DNA of 64,000 nt, taken from positions 119,330,083-119,394,082 of the forward strand of contig NC_133390.1 in assembly GCF_047511655.1 (NCBI RefSeq), in the 5' to 3' direction. A program made the translations under genes and the position numbers. The notes below the pieces were generated by a model, which had not been told where the DNA came from, ran no database searches, and was given only the letters and a program-made list of their open reading frames with translations. The DNA is from Castor canadensis (Eukaryota; Chordata; Mammalia; Rodentia; Castoridae). This document shows positions 37,001-48,275 of this stretch, one piece after another (the first letter of the stretch is position 1; each line of letters opens with the position of its first letter).

Positions 37001-37972
37001 CTTCGATGATTAGGTCTATTTGGAAGAAAATGATCCTTTCTCCACCTTGAAAATCATGATTTGCAGGAAGTATTCCTTTCTAAAACTCAATCTCTCAGGG
37101 AAACAATGTGCTGGATGCTGCAACTTGTAACATACATGGTTTCCTTTGGGGAGATAAATGTGTTTCCTCAACTCAGCTGAATAGGCTTACATGGAGCAAA
37201 CAGAGCCTATTTCCACCTTGACACACTGGGGTTGCAGGATGTATTCCTTTCCAAAACTAATATATTCCCAGAGGGAAACAATGTGCTTGATGCTCCTGCT
37301 GCTAACACGGATGGTTTTTCAAGGGATACATTTATTTCTCCAGCATAGGTAAATAGGCCTATTTGGAACAAAATGAGCCTTCCTCCACCTTGAAAACTAT
37401 TATTTACAGAAAGTATTCCCTTCCAAAAAGACTCATTTCTCACAGGTAAACAATGTGCTAGATGCATCTGCTTCTAACACAGATGGTTTTCTTTCGACAG
37501 ATGCATGTGTTACTACAGCTTAACTGAATAGGCCTACTTGCAACAAAATGAGCCATTATCCACATTGAAAAGTATGATTTGCAGGAAGTATTCCTTCAAC
37601 AACTAACTCAATTCTCAAGGGATACAATGTGCTAGATGAAACTGCTTCTAAAACAGATGGTTTCTTTCAAGAAATACATGTGTTTCTTCAACTTAGATAC
37701 ATAAGCCTACTCTCAACAAAATGAGCCTTTCTCTACTTTGAAAATTGTGATTGGCAGGAAGAATTCCTTTCTAAAACTCACTCAGTCTCACAGGGAAACA
37801 ATGTGCTAGATGCTGCATCATGAAACATACACGATTTCCTTTGGGGAGATAAATGTGTTTCTTCAACTCAGCTGAATAGGTCTACGTGGAGCAAACAGAG
37901 CCAATGTCCACCTTGAAACAACTAAGTTTCAGGAAGTATTTCTTTAAAAAATTAGGTCAATTCAAAGGAGCT
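31011..37972 (+). repeat. Satellite family B, forward block 2
   Basis: About 40 monomers with the same signatures as block 1. The change from family A happens inside the shared phrase ctaactcaattctcacaggg, so the junction is seamless. The block contains an exact 83-bp tandem duplication at 34898-35063. No gene is seen. Confidence 0.92.
34898..35063 (+). repeat. Perfect 83-bp tandem duplication inside satellite B
   Basis: Bases 34898-34980 and 34981-35063 are identical, beginning tttgaaggaagtattttttt. The period is about half a monomer, so it breaks the normal phase of the array. Identity suggests it is very recent, or an assembly artefact. Confidence 0.9.
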
Positions 37973-39529
37973 AAAAATATATGATGGAGAAATAGCAGCC
38001 TCTTCAACAAAAACTGCTGGGAAAACCGGTTAGCAGTCTGCAAAACACTGAAACTAGATCCATGTATATCACCCTATACCAAGATTAACTCAAAATGGAT
38101 CAAGGATCTTAATATCAGATGACAAACTCTAAAGTTGATACAGGAAAGAGTAGGAAATACTCTGGAGTTAGTAGGTATAGGTAAGAACTTTCTCAACGAA
38201 ACCCCAGCAGCACAGCAACTAAGAGATAGCATACATAAATGGGACCTAATAAAACTATAAAGCTTCTGTTCATCAAAAGAAATGGTCTCTAAACTGAAGA
38301 GAACACCCACAGAGTGGGAGAAAATATTTGCCAGCTACATATCAGACAAAAGTCTGATAACCAGAATATATAGGGAACTTAAAAAACTAAATTCTCCCAA
38401 AACTAATGAACCAATAAAGAAATGGGCAAGTGAACTAAACAGAACTTTCTCAAAAGCAGAAATTCAAATGGCCAAAAAACACATGAAAAAATGCTCACCA
38501 TCTCTAGCAATAAAGGAAATGCAAATTCAAGCCACACTAAGATTCCACCTCACCCCTGTTAGAATAGCCATCATTAGCAACACCATGAACAATAGGTGTT
38601 GGTGAGGATGCAGGGAAAAAGGAACCCTCTTACACTGTTGGTGGGAATGTAAACTAGTACAACCACTCTGGAAAAAAATTTGGAGGGTACTTAAAAAGTT
38701 AAACATTGATCTACCATTTGATCCAGCAATACCACTCTTGGGGATATACCCAAAAGACTGTGACACAGGTTACTCCAGAGGCACCTACACACCCACATTT
38801 ATTGCAGCACTATTCACAATAGCCAAGTTATGGAAACAGCCAAGATGCCTCACCACTGTCGAATGGATTAAGAAAATGTGGTATCTATACACAATGGAAT
38901 TCTATGCAGCCATGAAGAAGAAGGAAATGTTATCATTCGCTGATAAATAGATGGTATTGGAGAACATCATTCTGAGTGAGGTTAGCCTGGCCCAAAAGAC
39001 CAAAAATCATATGTTCTCCCTCATATATGGACATTAGATCGAGGGCAAACACAACAAGGGGATTGGACTTTGAGCACATGATAAAAGTGAGAGCACACAA
39101 GGGAAGAGTGAGGATAGGTAAGACACCTAAAAAATTAGCTGGCATTTGTTGCCCTTAATGTAGAGAAACTAAAAGCAGATACCTCAAAAGCAGCTGAGGC
39201 CAATAGGAAAAGGGACCAGGAACTACAGAAAAGGTTAAATTAAAAAGAATTAACCTAGAAGGTAACACACACACACAGGAAATTAATGAGTCAACTCCCT
39301 GTACAGCTATCCTTATCTCAACCAGCAAAAACACTTGTTCCTTCCTATTATTGCTTATATTCTCTCTTCAACAAAATTAGAGATAAGGGCAAAATAGTTT
39401 CTGCTGGGTATTGAGGGGGTGGGGGGCAGAGAGAGGGGGTGGAGTGGGTGGTAAGGGAGGGGGTGGGGGCATGGGGGCGAAATGACCCAAGCCTTTTATG
39501 CACATATGAATAATAAAACAATAAAAAAA
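37973..39529 (+). mobile_element. LINE-1 copy 3, 5'-truncated
   Basis: Matches copy 1 from about 4223 to its tail. It contains the last third of ORF2, interrupted by stops near 38258 and 38608 and with a stop at 38948-38950, then the 3' UTR with a G-rich tract at about 39411-39480 and an A-rich tail. Satellite B continues on both sides. The left flank aaaaaattaggtcaattc and the right flank aaaaaaactatttcaatt are similar but not identical, so a decayed target-site duplication is possible and unproven. Confidence 0.93.
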
Positions 39530-42500
39530 CTATTTCAATTGTCACATAGAAAGAATGTGCTAGATGCTGCGGCTTAAAACATACATGGTTTTCTTTGGGT
39601 AGATACATGTGTTTCTTCAACTTAGGTGACTAAGCCTTTATGGAACAAAATGAGCCTACCTTTACCTTGAAAATTCTGATTTGCAGGAAGTATTCCTTCA
39701 AGAACTAACTGAAATCTCACAGGGAAAAAATGTGTCAGATGTTCCTGCTTCTTACACAGATGGTTTTCTCACGAAAGATACATGTGTTTCTTCAACTTAG
39801 CTGAATAGGCCAGTTTGCAGGAAAATGAGACTTTCTCCACCTTGAAATTGTGATTTATATGAAGTATTCCTTTCCAAAACTAACTCCATTCTCTCAGGGA
39901 AACAATGTACAAGAGGCTGCAGCTTCTAACATTGTTGGTTTTCTTTGGAGAGATACATGAATTTCTTCAACTGAGTTGTATAGGCCTATTTAGAGCAAGC
40001 AGATCCTGTCACACCTTGAACCACCTAAGTTTCAGGAAGTATTACTTTCAAAAACTAACTCCATTCTCACAGGATAACATTGTGCTAGATGCTGCAGCTT
40101 CTAACATAGATGGTTTTCCTTGGAGAGATAATTGTGTTTCTCCTATGCAGCTGAATAGGACTATATGGAGCAAAATGAGTCTTTCTCCACCTAAAAACCT
40201 GATTTGCAGGAAGTATTCCCTTGAAAAACTGACTCATATCTCCAGGGAAATAATGTGCTAGATGCTACAGCTTCTGACATAGATGGTTTTCTTTGGAGAG
40301 ACACATGTGTTTCTTCAACTCACCTGAAAAGTCCTTTTGGAGCAAAAAGAGCCTATCTCCACCTTGAAATACCTAAGTGACAGCAAGTACTCCTTTCAAA
40401 AATTAACTCAGTTATTACAGAGAAAAAATCTGTAGATGTTCCTGCATCTAACACAGATGGTTGTCTTTGAGAGATACACATGTCTTGTAAACTCACCTGA
40501 ATATGCTTATTTGGAACAAAATGAACCTTTCTCCACCTTGAAAGTTATGATTTGCAGGAAATATTCCTTTCAAAAACTAACTCAATTCTCACAGGAAAAC
40601 AATGTGCTAGATACTCCTCCTTTAAACACAGATGGTGTTCATTCAAGAGATACATGTATTTCTTCAACTTGGGTGAATAAGCCTACTTGTAGCAATATAA
40701 GCCATTCTCCTCATTGAAAACTGTGACTTGCATGACATATTCCCTCCAAAACTAACTCAATTCTCACAGGGAACAATGTGCTTGATGCTGCAGTTTCTTG
40801 CATAGATGGTTTTCTGTAGAGTAGTACATATTTTTCTTCCAATCAGTAGAAAGGCCTATTTGGAAAAAAATGAGCTTTTCTCCACCTTGAAAACTGTGAT
40901 TTGCTAGGAATATTACTTTCAAAAACTAATACAATTCTCCAGGCAAACAATGTACTAGATTCTGCATCTTCTAACATAGATGGTTGCTTTGCAGAGATTC
41001 AGAGGTTTCTTCAAGTCAGCAGAACGGACCAATGTGGAGAAAACAGAGACTATCTCCACCTTGAAACACCTAAGTTGGATGAAGTATTTCTTTCAAAAAC
41101 TAACTCAATTCCAACAGAGAAACAATGTGCTAAAGGCTGCTGCTACCAATACAGATTATTTTCTTTGGACAGATACCCATGTTTCCTCTACTCAGCTTAA
41201 TAGGCCTACACAGAAAAAAATGAGCCTTTCTCCGTGATAACAACTATAACTTCCCAGAAGTACTCATTAATAAGTTAGTCAATTATTACAGGAAAATAAT
41301 GTGCTAGATGCCCCTGCTCTTAATACAGATTGTTTTCTATCGAGACATAAATGAGTTTCTTGAATTCAGCTTAACAGGCCTACTTGGAACAAAATGAGCC
41401 TTCCTCCACTTTGAAAACTATGATTTTCTTGGAGTATTCCCTTCAAAAACTAACTCAATTCCACAGTGAAAAAATGTGCTAAATGCTTCAGTTTCTAACA
41501 TAGTGGTATCATTGGAAGAATACAATTTTTTCTCCAACTCAGCTGAATATGTGTATGTGGAGAAAAGAGAGCCAGCAACCACCTTGAGACACCTAATTTG
41601 AAGGATGTATTCATTTCAAAGATTAACTCCGTTCTCACAGAAAAAGAATGTGCAAGATGCTCCTGCATCTAACAATGAATGATACCCTCGAGAGATACAA
41701 GTGTTTTGTCAACTCATCTGAATAGGCCTATATGGAGCAAAATGAGCCTTTATCCACTCTGAAAACTTTAATTTGCAGGAACTATCCTTTCAAAACCTAA
41801 CGCAAGTCTCACACAGAAAAAAGGTGCTAGGTGTTCCTGTTTCTAACTCAGATGGTTTTCTTTTGAGGGATACATGTGTTCCTTCAACTAGCTGAATAGG
41901 CTGATTTGCAACAAAATGAACCTTTCTCCAACTTGAAAACTATGGTTTGCAGGAAGCATTCCTTTCAAAACTAGCTCAGTTCTCAGAGGGAGACAATGCA
42001 CGAGATGCTGCAGCTTCTATCATTGATCATTTCCTTTGGAGAAATACATGTGCTTCTTCCCTTCAGTTGAACAGGACTATTTGGAGCAAAAAGTGCCTAT
42101 CTCCACCTTGAATCACCTAATTTTCAGGAAGTACTTCTTTCAAAAACTAACTCAATTCTCACAAAGAAACAATGTGCTAATTGTTTCTGCTTTTAACACA
42201 GAAGGATTTCCTTCGAGAGATACATGTGTTTCTTCAATTAAGCTGAATTGGTGGATTTGAAAAAAATGAGACTTTTCCACCTTGAAAACTTTGATTTGCA
42301 GGAAGAACTCCTTTCAAAAACTACCTGAGTTCTCATGGAAAAACAATATGGTGGATGTGGCAGCTTCTGTCCAAATGTTTTTTTTGGAGAGATACATGTG
42401 TTTATTCAACTCAGGTGAATAGGCTTATTGGGAGCAAAAAGAGCCTATTTCCACATTGAGAGTCCGTGGTTGCAGGAAGTATTCTTTTCCAACACTAACA

Positions 42501-45210
42501 CAGTTCTCACAGGAAAATGATGTGCTAGATGCTCCTGCTTCAAACATGGATGGTTTTCTTTTGAAAAATATCTGTGTTTCTTCAACTTAGCCGAATAGGG
42601 CTATTTGGAATAAAATGAGCCTTTTTGACCTTGAAAACTGTGATTTGCAGGAATTACTCATTTCAAAAACTAATCCAACTCTCAAAGGGAAACAATGTGC
42701 TATATGCTACAGCTTCTAGCATACATGTTTTTCTTTGTAGAAGTAATGGAGCAAACGTAGCCTATCTTCACCTTGAAACACCTAAGATTCAGGAAGTATT
42801 CTTTCCAAAACTAACACAGTTTTCACACGAAAACAGTGTGCATCTAATATGGATGGTTTTCTTTTGAGGCATACTTGTGTTTCTACAACTTAGTTGAATA
42901 GGCGTATTTGAAACAAGGTGAGCCTCCTCTACTTTGAAAATGGAGATTTGCAGGGTGTATTCCTTTCAAAAACTAACTGAATTCTCACAGGGACACACTG
43001 TGCTAGATGTGGCAGCTTCTAAAATAGATGGATTTCTTTGGAGAGATACATGTGGATCTTCAACTCAGCTGGATAGGCCTATTTAGAGTAAGCACAGGCT
43101 ATCTCCACCTTGAAACATCTAAGTTGCAGGAAGTATTCCTTTCAAAAAGCAACTCAAGTCTCACAGGGAAACAATGTGGTAAAGGCACCTGCTCTAACAC
43201 TGATGGATTCCTTTCAGGAGATCCATGTGTTACATCACCTTAGGGGAATAGGCCTCTTCTTTGGAGATATACATGTGTTTCGTCAACTGACCTGAACAGG
43301 CCTATTTGCAACAAAATGAGACTTTCTCCATCTTGAAAAGTGTGATTTGCAGGAGTTTTCCTTCCAAAAACTATCTCAGGTCTCACAGGGAAACAACGTG
43401 CTTGAGGCCCCGGCATCAAACACGGATGGTTTTCTTTCTAGCAATGCATGTGTTTCTTCAACTTAGCTGAATAGGCATATTTGGAGCACAATGAGCCTAT
43501 CACCAGCTTGAAAACTATGATTGGCAGGATGTATACTTCTCAAAAACTAACTCAATTCTCCAAGGGAAACAATGTGCTAGAAGCTGCAGCTTCCAACATA
43601 GATGGTTTTCTTTGCAGGGACACATGTGTTTCTTCAACACATCTGAATAGGCCTACTCAGTGCAAACAGGGTCTATCTGCACCTTGAAACTCTTACATTG
43701 CAGGAAATAATCCTTTCAAAAACTAACTCAATTTTCATAAGAAACAAGGTGCTAAAAGCTGCAGCTTCTAAGGTACATGGTTTTCTTTGGGGAGGAACAT
43801 GTGTTACTTCAACTGCAGTTTCTAACATCGATTTTTTCTTTGGAGAGACACCTGTGTTTCTTCAACTCAGCTGAAAAGGCATATTTGGAGCAAAGAGAGA
43901 GACAATCTCCATCTTGAAATATCTTAGTTGCAGGAAGCAGTGCATTCAAAAACTAACTCAATAATCAGAGGGAATTACTGTTTTAGATGCTCCTGCATTT
44001 AATACTGATGGTTGTCTTGGAGAGATATATGTGTTTCCTCCACTTGGCTGAATAGGCCTATTTGGAACAAAGTGAGCTTTTCTCCACTTTGAAAGCTGTG
44101 ATTTGCAGGAAGCATTCCTTTCAAAAACTTATTCAATACTCTTAGGGACAGAAGATGGTAGATACTGCAGCTTCTAACATAGACGGTTTTCTTTGGAGAG
44201 ATACATGGGTTCCTTCAACTCAGCTGAATATACCTTAAGGGAGCAAACAGAGTCTATCTCCACCTTAAACAACTAAGTTCCAGGAAGCATTCCTTTAAAA
44301 AACTAATGGAATTCTACTTGGAAATAATGTGGTAGAAGCTCCTGGTTCTGGGACAGATGGTTTCCTTTTGAGAGATACATGTGTTTCTTCAAGTTAGCCG
44401 AATACACCTATTTGCAACAAAATGAGCCTTTCTCCACCAAGAAAATTCTGACTGGAAGGATGTATTCCTTGCAGAAACAAATTCAAATCTCACAGGGTAA
44501 CAATGTGCTAGATTCTGCATCTTGTAACAAAGATGGTTTTCTTAGGAGAGACAGATGTGTTTCTTCAACTAAGTAGAAAATGCCTAGTTGGAGCCATCGG
44601 AGTCTATCTCCACCTTGAAACATCTAAGTTGCAGAAAGTGTTCTTATCAAAACTAACTCAATTCTCACAGGAGAAGAATTTGCTAGATGCTCCTGCATCT
44701 AACAATGAAGGATTTCCTCGAGAGGCACAGGTGTTTCATCACCTCACCTGAATAGGCCTATTTGGAGCGCAGTGAGGCTTTCTCCACTGTGAAAACTTTG
44801 GTCTGCTGGAACTATTCCTTTCCAAACATAACACAAGTCTCACATAGAAAACAGGTGCCTGATGCTCCTGCTACTAACACAGATTTTTTTTTTTTTGTGG
44901 GATACATGTGTTCCTTCAAATTAGAATAGGCCTATTTGCACAAAAATGAGCCTTTCTCCATCATGAACACTATAGTTTGCGGGAAGTATTCCTTTCAAAA
45001 CTAACTCAATTCTTGGAGGGAGACAATGGGCTATATGCTGCAGCTTCTATCACAGATGTTTTTCTTTGGAATGATACATGTGTTTCCTCCCGTCAGTAGA
45101 ATAGGCCTATTTGGAGGAATGCATGACTATCTGCACTTTGAATCACCTAATTTTCAGGAAGTATTTCTTTCAAGAACTAAATCAATTCTCCCAGAGAAAC
45201 AATTTGCTAA
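39530..45210 (+). repeat. Satellite family B, forward block 3
   Basis: About 33 monomers. Distinctive monomers near 41840-42190 reappear near 44870-45210, about 3.03 kb later, and those near 42195-43250 reappear after the ERV from 50890 onward. This shows a higher-order repeat of about 17 monomers. No gene is seen. Confidence 0.92.
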
Positions 45211-45224
45211 TCTCCTCTGCTTCT
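45211..45224. repeat. Target-site duplication of the ERV retrocopy, left copy
   Basis: tctcctctgcttct occurs here and at 50876-50889 without mismatch. Removing everything between and one copy restores a normal satellite B phrase (gctaa, then the duplication, then aacacagatgg). Confidence 0.92.
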
Positions 45225-45290
45225 TTTTTTTTTAATTTTATTTTTATTGTTGTGCTGGGGATACATTGTGGCATTTACAAAAATTCTTAC
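45225..45290 (-). other. Poly(A) tract and transduced 3' flank of the ERV
   Basis: On the minus strand the LTR is followed by about 57 bases that are neither LTR nor satellite, containing two overlapping-range AATAAA motifs (45243-45248 and 45237-45242), then an A run (45225-45233). I infer that the ERV transcript ignored its own LTR signal and ended at this downstream one. The flank looks like a piece of an interspersed repeat that I cannot name. Confidence 0.7.
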
Positions 45291-45352
45291 TGTAAGGAAA
45301 TACAGGCCCCAAAAGTGACCACGTGGAGAGGAGTGATCTGGCCAAGAGATTC

Positions 45353-45358
45353 TTTATT
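45353..45358 (-). terminator. LTR polyadenylation signal
   Basis: AATAAA on the minus strand, 40 bases downstream of the inferred transcription start and upstream of U5. The same signal is present in the right LTR stub at 50829-50834. Confidence 0.75.
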
Positions 45359-45418
45359 GCCTGGTGGGAGAGGGAGAGAGCAGAGAGAGCCGAGAGAGAG
45401 GGAGAGAGGGGCAGGGGC

Positions 45419-45425
45419 TTAAATA
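45419..45425 (-). promoter_or_regulatory. LTR TATA-like box
   Basis: TATTTAA on the minus strand. The base matching the right-hand end of the element (45398) is 27 bases downstream, a normal TATA-to-start distance. Confidence 0.75.
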
Positions 45426-45600
45426 CCTCTTAGTGGGACTCAGCATGATCTGATTGGTTAGGATCTTATGGTTCATGCTGATTGGAGGTTGGGGCAGAAG
45501 GAGGGTTCAAGCTAGACTTGAGGCAGGACCGTGACCCTGGAACACAGAAGCTTAAGGGTGCAGTAAGAACTGAAACCTATCGGCGCCATTATTGCCAACA

Positions 45601-45614
45601 TTCCTCCCTTTTTT
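45601..45614 (-). other. Polypurine tract of the ERV
   Basis: AAAAAAGGGAGGAA on the minus strand, immediately before the TG of the 3' LTR. This is where retroviral plus-strand DNA synthesis is primed. Confidence 0.85.
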
Positions 45615-46869
45615 GTTTGTTAAGGAAGGGGGGGCGTTGTGTTCACTCTGGCTTCTTCGAGCTGGCAAGGGGCGGCATAGGGGAAGGGAGGGTTAGTTGG
45701 CAAATGGCATTGGGGTGGTGAGTCTCATGGTGGTGTACACCCAGGCTCCGAAGGTGAAAATTTCCTCCTCCCTGAAGTTGATGAAGGTCCCTTGTAGCCA
45801 CAGGTCATAAAGAGTCTCGAGCCAATCCTCCAACCTCTAAGATGCTCTGGTTTAACAGAAATTGTTACAGGGTGGGGCAGGATCTGGTTTGCATGCTCTC
45901 TGAGAAGTTTCCTGAGAAGGCAGGTAGCCAGCCAGAGAAGCAGAGTCTGTTGGAGGCAAGTTTTTCTAAGAGAAAGGGGTGGCCATACATTATTTAAGAC
46001 CCAAATAGGAATATTAGGAGGAGCATAAAAGGTGTCTGTTCAGGGACTGCATACCTAGGGATCTAAATTCTGCAAAATCCTATAACTGCCAGGAAAGCTG
46101 TAAGCTGTCTTATGGTATGGGGGTTGGGAAACAGAAGATTGGGTGGATGCATTTATGACTCAGTGAGTGAGTCTGTCCCTTTAAGACCACACCTAGGTAG
46201 ATGACCTATAGGAGGCAGGGACTGTCAGGATTTAAATGTAACACTCTTGGATAAAAGAGAGCTTTAGCTCATTGTTTTATATACATTGACACTTTTAACC
46301 CTTTAAATGTTTATAGCATATTTAGATAAAGTATAACATAACACTGTTACAAGGTGGTCATTTAAGACACATAGGCAAATATATAAATTAACTCTGATTT
46401 AGTAGTACTTAAAAGCTTGACAAGATCAGCAGAAAACACAAATAATTTCTTTAATAAAATCCTTCTCTGTAATGTTTTTGTGTAGATGTTACTCAGAGCA
46501 GAACAATATTAAGATAACCTTGTTATTTTATAGACATAGAGGATTTGATTTTGGTTTGACATGACCCTAAAATCTTTTAGGCAACTCTTAGATTATATTT
46601 AACTTTATCACACACTGAAGTTTCTTATTATGCACTTTTAAAACTTACTTAGATCTTTATATAACATTAAACCCTTTGATGGCTTGTTTTTATCCCTCCT
46701 ATTTGAAACAATCTTTAGGATAAACCCTTTTTTACAAAATCCTTTCTCATCCAAAAACCATTCCTTTTCTCTTTAACTTCCCCAAAAATACATTTATTAC
46801 CTATCTATATCCTTTCCAGTTGTTTACTTTGTAACTTGTATTTTAAAATTAACTTTTATAAGAATTTTA
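45615..46869 (-). other. ERV interior without recognisable genes
   Basis: Most of pol and any clear env are missing. The part from about 46240 to 46870 is AT-rich and full of stops in all frames. A stretch near 45720-45838 is open on the minus strand but I do not recognise its product. It may be env-derived. Confidence 0.6.
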
Positions 46870-47378
46870 AATTTATTATAGGGGCTGGAGAAACTAATTA
46901 GTAGCCCTTGTTGTTTTAAGGAATAGGCATAAGGCCTCATCATTCTTCAGGCTTGAGGGGATATTGTTTTGGGTGTGGAAACTGTGAGGGATTTTTGAGT
47001 TTTATTTGAATAGGGAGGGCCATCCTGGCTCACCCCACACTCATCTCATCAGTCCACACTGTGGAATCTCTTTGTTCCTGAAGGAGGGGGCAGCAGAGAT
47101 AGTTGCCTGGGGGAAGGAGAATTTGAGCTTTTAATTGAGATAGTAAATCCTGTCCCAGCAGGGACACTGGAGTTTCAGGTACTATGGGGAAAGAGTGACA
47201 GAGGAGGAGGTCTCCCCAAGAGCAGGCCAGAGGCCAGGTAAACTAGCGCTCTAGGGGCTGTCCAGATTTGCCCCGAATGATAACTTTTGTCATTGGACCA
47301 GGGACCAGGAGAAAAAGGTAAAACAGAGAAACAGTCTCCACTGTCTAGGAGGAAAATGGCCTTTTGTTTTTCTGCCAT
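46870..47378 (-). pseudogene. ERV protease / start of pol remnant
   Basis: On the minus strand a frame from 47378 carries FLLDSGDCFSVLP, the retroviral aspartic protease active-site region, with the usual D-T/S-G-A altered to DSGD. Downstream, out of frame, sequence resembling the beginning of a gammaretroviral reverse transcriptase runs to about 46870 and then stops abruptly, with the catalytic part deleted. Frameshifts and stops make it non-functional. Confidence 0.7.
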
Positions 47379-48066
47379 TATGGCTCCTCAACACTGATGC
47401 CAAGAAGTGGAATGTGGACAGGAGGCTTGGACCCATCAATCCATAGGAGGAGGCACCTCACCTTCTATCTGGTGACGGGGGCACTTAGACCTCCAGTGGT
47501 TACCCTTGCAGAGGGCAGGGTCCTGGTTGGGGGTGGGGCTGTCTCCCGGGCTGTCCCCCCTTAAGCATTCTCTGCAGAAGTGCCCCTCCTGTCCACCACA
47601 GTAGCAAATTCAGGATACAGGCCCTAGTCGGGTAGGGCCCTCTTGAGAGCAGCAATGAGGCCATGGTGTCTCCTATCTTTTTCTCTCCTGTTAGTAAGGT
47701 CCCGGACATAGAGACATAGCCATAAATACAGACATGGCTAGCTGTATTACTTGGTTCAATGGCTTTTCCCTTCAGCCACAGTCTGAGTTTCTTATGAATA
47801 TCTGGGGCTGACCGTTAGAAATTTATCTTTGAGGAGAACCTCTCTCACCTGTGACTCTGAGTCCACCGTGGTATGCTTTCTGATAGGTTGTTGCTGTAAA
47901 GTAAAGTTGTTATTTTACATTGACACCTGACACTGGAGAGCAAGTCTCTGAACTGTTCTGGGCCTCAGTTTCCTCACTTGAAGAATGAGGGATCTGGTCT
48001 AAGTTAAACTACGTTTTTCTACTATGAGATGGCTGAAGTGACATTAATGCCACTTATCTTCTTTAC

Positions 48067-48166
48067 TTTTATTTATTTATTTATTTTTAGTAATGCTGGG
48101 GAATTGAACCCAGGGCTTTGCACATGCTGGGCAGACATTCTCCCATTGAGCTACTTCCACAGCCCC
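48067..48166 (-). mobile_element. tRNA-derived SINE 1
   Basis: On the minus strand this starts GGGGCTGTGG, has a pol III A-box-like TAGCTCAATGGGAGA and a B box GGTTCAATTCC (48110-48120), and ends in a TAAA-repeat tail. This resembles the ID-type tRNA-derived SINEs of rodents. It lies within the gag region in the same orientation as the ERV. Confidence 0.82.
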
Positions 48167-48169
48167 AAA

Positions 48170-48275
48170 TATTATTATTATTATTATTTTACTTTGGCTG
48201 TACTGGGCTTAAACTCAGGACTTTATGCTTGTAAAGTGGCACTCTACTGCTTGAGCCATATAATCATTTCCAGCC
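48170..48275 (-). mobile_element. tRNA-derived SINE 2
   Basis: On the minus strand this starts GGCTGGAAATG, has the A-box-like TGGCTCAAGCAGTAGAGTG and the B box GAGTTTAAGCC (48206-48216), and ends in an AAT-repeat tail. It directly abuts SINE 1 and is a different subfamily. Confidence 0.78.

Larger units (their letters stand above)
45291..45600 (-). mobile_element. Complete 3' LTR of the ERV
   Basis: 310 bp, starting TG and ending CA on the minus strand. A polypurine tract precedes it. It holds a TATA-like box and an AATAAA signal in the expected order. Against the 108 shared bases of the right LTR stub I count two clear differences. Confidence 0.88.

Noticed and set aside
37950..39545. Target-site duplication for L1 copy 3
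   Set aside because: The flanks are alike only to the degree expected from two neighbouring satellite monomers plus an A run. Kept only as a possibility.
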